DNA of 37,103 bases, taken from NCBI GenBank assembly GCA_002069125.1, contig MVZN01000026.1, forward strand, positions 1-37,103, read 5' to 3'. This document shows, piece by piece, positions 33,514 to 37,103 of the stretch; position 1 is the first letter of the stretch, and every line of letters starts with the position of its first letter. The notes beneath the pieces were generated by a model. That model was not told where the DNA came from. It made no database searches and saw nothing but the letters and a program-made list of their open reading frames with translations. The position numbers were made by a program, and so were the translations under genes. Origin of the DNA: Spirochaetes bacterium ADurb.BinA120 (GTDB lineage: Bacteria; Spirochaetota; UBA4802; UBA5368).

Positions 33514-34485
33514 TTATATCCTGCGTTTTATTCTTCGAAGAAGCGCCTTCTTCATTTTCCATGAAGCCGCGCTCCCCTCCGCAAGGGCCCGCGAAGCCTG
33601 GGTGAAATCGAGGGTGGACAAATCAAGCAGGTCCGGCTCGATGAGTACCGTTGGCCTGGCGTATTTCAGCATTATCGTGGTATTTACATATCCCATGATA
33701 TCTATGGACTGCATAATGACCTCAAGAATATTCGGCAGCTCATCGGCCCTCTTCCCGCGCCCCCGCCCCAGCCATTGTTCGACTGACTTTAGCAGTGGAG
33801 CGCTTCGCTCGATTTTTCCCCGGCCCGGCGGGGAAACCTCCGAAAGGCTTTCCGGATCCAACTCCGAAGCCGACCGCTTTTTGACGGTTTTCTTTAATTT
33901 TTCGCTATAAACCTTAGGGTGCAGATTGACGGCGATTTCGAGATCGGCCCCCATGGACTTGGCTATATCGACTGGAAGCGGATTCGCGACCCCGCCATCG
34001 ACGAGAACCATGTCGCCGTACTTCACAGGTACGAAAACCCCGGGAATGGAGACGCTGGCCCGCACGGCGTCTATTACATTGCCTGTACGCAGAACCACCG
34101 CCTCACCGCTATAAAGGTCCGTGGCCACGAGCCCTATTGGTATCGGCAGTTGCTCGATCTTAGCGTTGCTCGGAATGTACAGGCTCAGGAATTCCTTGAG
34201 CTTCCTTCCCTCCATCAGTCCGGATATCGGAAACATCGGATCGAAGTAGGAACGAAGCCGCCGGCGGTCCATCTTCATAATGTCCTTCTTGAATTCCTTT
34301 AGCGATCCGGATGCGTATATCGCGGCGATCATTGCTCCGATGCTCGATCCGGAAATCAATGACACGGGAATTTCAAGGGCTTCCAGATACTCGATTACAG
34401 CGATATGCGCTATTCCCTTCGAACCACCGCTTCCCAGTACGAGCCCTACCCTCTTTTTTCGGAAAAACCTAAAAATATCAAGCAT
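33514..34485 (-). CDS. Patatin-like phospholipase (RssA-type)
   Basis: A 323-residue lipid acyl hydrolase. The oxyanion hole is GLVLGSGGSKG near residue 14, the nucleophile is Ser48 in GSSIG, and the dyad Asp163 lies in VDGG. The region 205-245 is Lys/Arg/Ser-rich and looks like a lineage-specific insert. The C-terminus is strongly basic (KMKKALLRRIKRRI), which suggests membrane or nucleic-acid contact. The start was set at ATG 34485, giving MLDIFRFFRKKRVGLVLG, close to other family members; a TTG 17 codons upstream is possible. First gene of the operon with the glycosylase. Confidence 0.9.
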   Translation of the reverse strand: MLDIFRFFRKKRVGLVLGSGGSKGIAHIAVIEYLEALEIPVSLISGSSIGAMIAAIYASGSLKEFKKDIMKMDRRRLRSYFDPMFPISGLMEGRKLKEFLSLYIPSNAKIEQLPIPIGLVATDLYSGEAVVLRTGNVIDAVRASVSIPGVFVPVKYGDMVLVDGGVANPLPVDIAKSMGADLEIAVNLHPKVYSEKLKKTVKKRSASELDPESLSEVSPPGRGKIERSAPLLKSVEQWLGRGRGKRADELPNILEVIMQSIDIMGYVNTTIMLKYARPTVLIEPDLLDLSTLDFTQASRALAEGSAASWKMKKALLRRIKRRI

Positions 34486-34614
34486 GCCGCGTGCCCTGTA
34501 TTCCTTCGCCGGTTCGATGCGTCGCTTGTCCGGCAATCCGTTTAATTATATCTTAATCCATATTTTTCCGGCGTCAACTTCAATTTAACGAATGATGTTT
34601 TAAGTAAAATATTG

Positions 34615-34643
34615 TTGACAGCATAAGGGTATTTCACTACCTT
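34615..34643 (+). promoter_or_regulatory. Promoter of the tRNA pair
   Basis: TTGACA (34615-34620), 17 bases, TACCTT (34638-34643), about 12 bases before the initiator tRNA 5' end. It should drive both tRNA genes. Confidence 0.65.
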
Positions 34644-34654
34644 TGTTCCACGAT

Positions 34655-34727
<73 letters not shown>

Positions 34728-34732
34728 AGAAT

Positions 34733-34806
34733 GGCGGAGTAGCCCAGCTGGTTAGAGCAGCGGAATCATAATCCGCGTGTCGGGGGTTCGAGTCCCTCCT
34801 CCGCTA
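34733..34806 (+). tRNA. tRNA with CAU anticodon (elongator Met, or Ile2)
   Basis: A 74-base cloverleaf: acceptor GGCGGAG/CTCCGCT (first pair G-T), anticodon stem GCGGA/TCCGC around ATCATAA, T arm CGGGG-TTCGAGT-CCCTC with weaker pairing. CAU also occurs in tRNA-Ile whose C34 is modified to lysidine; elongator Met is more likely but not certain. Its 3' end faces the integrase at 34895, making it the probable attachment gene. Confidence 0.9.
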
Positions 34807-34815
34807 ATAAACAAA

Positions 34816-34844
34816 TGTAACCACTGGAAACATCAGTAGTTACA
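34816..34844. repeat. Inverted repeat between tRNA and integrase
   Basis: TGTAAC-c-ACTG (34816-34826) mirrors CAGT-a-GTTACA (34834-34844), loop GAAACAT. It occupies the same place, tRNA 3' end to integrase start, as the repeat at 841-885 of the other element, though the sequences differ. Confidence 0.5.
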
Positions 34845-34894
34845 AACAAGAGCCTGAAACCGTCGCCCGGAAATCTCAAGCCAATGAGAGAGCT

Positions 34895-36295
34895 ATGAGA
34901 AAGGCGAACGGAATCATAACCGGAAAACCCTTCAGCCTGCACCGTCGAGGACGTGTGTGGTACGCGCAATTCAAAACCCCGTCTGGCGCCTGGACAACGG
35001 CGCGCAGCACCAGACAGACGTCGCGCAACCGCGCCGAGGCGTGGTGTGTGCAGCGCCTCGTCGAAGGCGACATCATCACGCTCGAGAACATCACGCTCGA
35101 TCAGTGGTCCCGAAACTTCTTTGACTGGGACGGGCCGTGGACCATAAACCGCCGCGCTGCCGGCAAGCGCGCATCAATGCGCAACTGTCTGGAGCAGGCC
35201 AGGGTCTTAACTAACCGTATACTCCCCACCCTCGGGGGTCTCCGGCTTGCCGACATCGATACTTTAACCATAAGGGAATTTCGAAACAATCTTTACCGAA
35301 ACGGCATGTCGGCCAGCTCTATAAACAAGGCCCTTGGCGTGCTTCGCAATCTGCTCACCGCGGCCGACGAGCAGGGACTTATACGTAAAATGCCGCGCAT
35401 CGAGGCCTCGTCGGGTCGTCCTCGCTACCGGGGCATTTTAAGCGTCGACGAGGCTCGCGCCATCTTCAATGTCCAGTGGACCGACTTCCGGGGATACGTC
35501 GCAAGCCTCCTGGCCGCCACGACGGGCCTGCGCGCGTCCGAAATACAGGCGCTCACAATCGAGGACCTCCACCTCGACGACGGCTATATAATCATACACA
35601 GGGCGTGGGACGAGCGAATGCGCATATTGAACCCCACCACGAAAAGCGGCCGGGCCCGCAACGTGATCGTGCCAACGTCAATCCGCGCCGAGCTCGCGCG
35701 ACTGGTCGACATCAACCCCCGGCCGGGGCCCGCGGCTTTCGTCTTTTTCTCGACGAAAATGCGCGGCAAGCCGTGCGAGCAAAGAATATTCTGGCGCGCG
35801 CTCTACGCGGCACTCGAACTCATCGGCATAAACGCCGACAGCCGAAAGGAGCGAAATATCACATTCCACAGCTGGCGGCATTTCGCCAACTCGCTCCTCG
35901 TAAATGCCGGCATCCCGCTCCTCACCGTGCAGGCCTTAATCGGGCACGCCAGCACCGACATGACCAGGCATTACCATCATCTGGACACCGCCGACCTGGG
36001 CGGCGTACTATCGGCCCAGGAACGGATACTTACAGAAAGAACGCACCAGCCTGAAACCTCAAACAGGAGGAATCAAAATGGAGAACCAGCAAGAGATCGT
36101 ATTGAGCGACTGCCCTATCGAGGCCCTGGCGGAGGACCTCGTCAGCTACCGGGATCTGGCGGACCTGCTCAGGACGCCGATCAACACTCTCCGGGGGTGG
36201 GTGCGCCGGGGGCAGATCCCCCACTACAAGAATGGAGGATGGGTACGGTTTTCCAAACGGGAGATACTGGAGTGGATCGAACGCCACAGGGTTAA
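34895..36295 (+). CDS. Tyrosine recombinase (island integrase) with aberrant C-terminal tail
   Basis: The catalytic set is complete: Arg213 (TGLRASEIQAL), Lys250 (TTKSG), His325 and Arg328 (FHSWRHF), His351 (IGHASTDMT) and nucleophile Tyr360 (RHYHH). The N-terminal part has the arm- and core-binding regions (WYAQF near 22, KPFS; RAAGKR near 88). It inserts or excises DNA at an attachment site, here probably the CAU tRNA 89 bases upstream. Normal members end about 25 residues after the Tyr. Here the frame runs about 78 residues further, through the excisionase Shine-Dalgarno and most of that gene; this tail is Gly/Pro/Arg-rich with no family features. The ATG is not preceded by a strong Shine-Dalgarno. 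It is a paralogue of the recombinase at 1-838. Confidence 0.92.
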   Translation: MRKANGIITGKPFSLHRRGRVWYAQFKTPSGAWTTARSTRQTSRNRAEAWCVQRLVEGDIITLENITLDQWSRNFFDWDGPWTINRRAAGKRASMRNCLEQARVLTNRILPTLGGLRLADIDTLTIREFRNNLYRNGMSASSINKALGVLRNLLTAADEQGLIRKMPRIEASSGRPRYRGILSVDEARAIFNVQWTDFRGYVASLLAATTGLRASEIQALTIEDLHLDDGYIIIHRAWDERMRILNPTTKSGRARNVIVPTSIRAELARLVDINPRPGPAAFVFFSTKMRGKPCEQRIFWRALYAALELIGINADSRKERNITFHSWRHFANSLLVNAGIPLLTVQALIGHASTDMTRHYHHLDTADLGGVLSAQERILTERTHQPETSNRRNQNGEPARDRIERLPYRGPGGGPRQLPGSGGPAQDADQHSPGVGAPGADPPLQEWRMGTVFQTGDTGVDRTPQG

Positions 36296-36332
36296 GGAGG
36301 TCTCGTATGGGAATATTCGAGCGTTACGGTAA
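36078..36332 (+). CDS. Excisionase/AlpA-like helix-turn-helix protein
   Basis: An 84-residue protein with a MerR-like winged helix: LVSYRDLADLLRTPINTL forms the helix-turn-helix (about 21-38), followed by the RGWVRRGQIPHYKNGGWVRF wing and a final helix KREILEWIERHR. Such proteins act as excisionases, bending attachment DNA, or as regulators of the element. AGGAGG at 36065-36070 precedes the ATG. It overlaps the integrase tail in another frame and overlaps the next gene by 26 bases, so the three are probably co-expressed. Confidence 0.87.
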   Translation: MENQQEIVLSDCPIEALAEDLVSYRDLADLLRTPINTLRGWVRRGQIPHYKNGGWVRFSKREILEWIERHRVKEVSYGNIRALR

Positions 36333-36690
36333 ATGGATCGACTCAAAGCCCTGGCACACCGCCGTAGCCGTAGTGCTGCACATGTCCATAGTCTGCACCG
36401 CCATATACGTCGGAGCGTGGGCGTGCGTGGAGCCGTTCAAGCCGGAAGGGATGCGCTATACGTGGAGCGAATGGAGAGACATCCAAAAAAACCAGGACGC
36501 CCCGATCCCCACAAAGACCTGGCGCGAACAGGGCGTGCCGGCCTATGTCATCCTGCACGACCGCACGCTGAAGGAACTGGCCGAAATGCGCCCGACCACG
36601 CGCGGGCATCTGGCGATGGTCACGGGTATTGGCGCAGCCAAGATCGAGCACTACGGTGACGAGCTAGTCAGGTTGATCGCCGATCACTGA
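36307..36690 (+). CDS. Membrane-anchored stand-alone HRDC-domain protein
   Basis: A 127-residue product behind AAGGAGG. Residues 17-41 form a single membrane segment (HTAVAVVLHMSIVCTAIYVG). Residues about 77-126 match the HRDC domain of RecQ helicases and RNase D: PAYVILHDRTLKELAEMRP is the conserved first half and VTGIGAAKIEHYG the typical central helix pair. HRDC normally binds single-stranded or structured nucleic acids and sits at the C-terminus of helicases. Here it has no enzyme attached and is tethered to the membrane. The domain match is confident; the biological role (element DNA anchoring, defence, conjugation) is only conjecture. Its start overlaps the excisionase gene by 26 bases. 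Confidence 0.85.
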   Translation: MGIFERYGKWIDSKPWHTAVAVVLHMSIVCTAIYVGAWACVEPFKPEGMRYTWSEWRDIQKNQDAPIPTKTWREQGVPAYVILHDRTLKELAEMRPTTRGHLAMVTGIGAAKIEHYGDELVRLIADH

Positions 36691-36851
36691 GAAAAATCGG
36701 CTCTGCGTTAACGATATTGTGCGTAACGGTAGGATGAAAGCATAATTGTGGGACGGCCGAGTTCGGTTAATTCCGGTCGTTGCTCATTTGTGCTGAAAGC
36801 AGTCATCGGTGGACGCCCAAAACGTTATGCGACCTTGGAGATCGGAGCCGT
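36691..36851. other. Short intergenic stretch with nothing recognised
   Basis: 161 bases between the HRDC gene stop and the ATG of the broken membrane/coiled-coil gene. I see no confident promoter, terminator or gene. Confidence 0.4.
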
Positions 36852-37103
36852 ATGATTCCGGAGACCGAAACTATGCAGTTGATCCTCGAAGTACTCATCC
36901 TATTGCTTCTTCTCTAACTGGCATTTCTGAAATCGTATTTTCAGGAAAAAGGTAAAAACGTTGCTACGAAGGAAGACGTCGAGGAAATCACGTCGTTAGT
37001 CGAGTCCGTAAAATCCCAGCTTCAGTTCTCCTTACAGGCCAAGCTGACCTTTAGGGCAGAAGAGCATCGGGCACTTATCGACTATTTCTCGAAATACTCG
37101 GCA
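36852..37103 (+). pseudogene. Membrane/coiled-coil protein with in-frame stop, cut by window edge
   Basis: An ATG at 36852 with GGAG ahead starts MIPETETMQLILEVLILLLLL, then TAA (36915-36917), then the same frame continues open to the edge: LAFLKSYFQEKGKNVATKED and further. The full reading would be an N-terminal membrane helix and an acidic coiled coil, a layout common in small hypothetical proteins of mobile elements. The stop falls inside the membrane helix, so the gene is either broken or restarts downstream without a visible start codon. A base-call error is possible; the read does not extend past the window. Confidence 0.6.

Noticed and set aside
36915-36917. Stop-codon recoding (selenocysteine or pyrrolysine) in the small element gene
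   Set aside because: The codon is TAA, not TGA or TAG, and no recoding hairpin is evident; a mutation or sequencing error is simpler.

Overview
The window is bacterial, dense in genes and GC-rich, with short AT-rich promoter regions. The lipobox proteins (one with MORN repeats), the PAP2-type lipid enzyme and the two-component protein fit a Gram-negative or spirochaete-like anaerobe or facultative anaerobe. The three tRNA genes do not encode CCA. I cannot name a genus from sequence alone.

Both window edges are mobile-element ends. At the left edge a truncated tyrosine recombinase (1-838, minus) lies just beyond the 3' end of a tRNA-Lys(CUU) gene. At the right edge a clearly homologous recombinase (34895-36295, plus) lies just beyond the 3' end of the second of two CAU-anticodon tRNA genes (initiator, then a second tRNA). 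It is followed by an excisionase-like gene, a membrane-anchored HRDC-domain protein and a small gene broken by an in-frame stop. The roughly 33.5 kb between the tRNAs looks like chromosome, and the two integrative elements extend outward in opposite directions.

Left chromosomal block (1293-15652): an IclR-family regulator (7665-8426) faces a five-gene leftward operon: cupin, NDP-forming acyl-CoA synthetase, DUF849 beta-keto acid cleavage enzyme, RpiB-like isomerase and IolD-like thiamine-diphosphate enzyme. The divergent intergenic region holds a near-consensus promoter, three copies of a TATTGC(A/G)TA motif and a strong palindromic element. Then come a REC-PAS-PAS-PAS-histidine kinase, a Gfo/Idh/MocA oxidoreductase with an unusual C-terminal SCP2-like domain, and, divergently, an enolase-superfamily enzyme and a YtcJ-like amidohydrolase. 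Together these suggest breakdown of an unidentified cyclic or polyhydroxylated compound through a beta-keto acid, with ATP recovered from an acyl-CoA.

Middle block (15653-25634): 82-bp tandem repeats, an AT-rich DUF6364/PIN toxin-antitoxin pair with a palindromic operator, an aromatic-type amino-acid permease, DNA polymerase IV, an acetyl-CoA hydrolase/transferase-family CoA-transferase, a MORN-repeat lipoprotein, a two-gene exported protein/esterase unit, and an APC permease.

Right block (25913-34485): a zinc-ribbon protein, an exported protein of unknown function, a two-subunit glutaconate-type CoA-transferase, a PAP2/inositol-phosphotransferase-like membrane protein, a GNAT-like protein, and a patatin/uracil-DNA glycosylase operon. 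Several genes have convincing promoters or terminators, listed individually.
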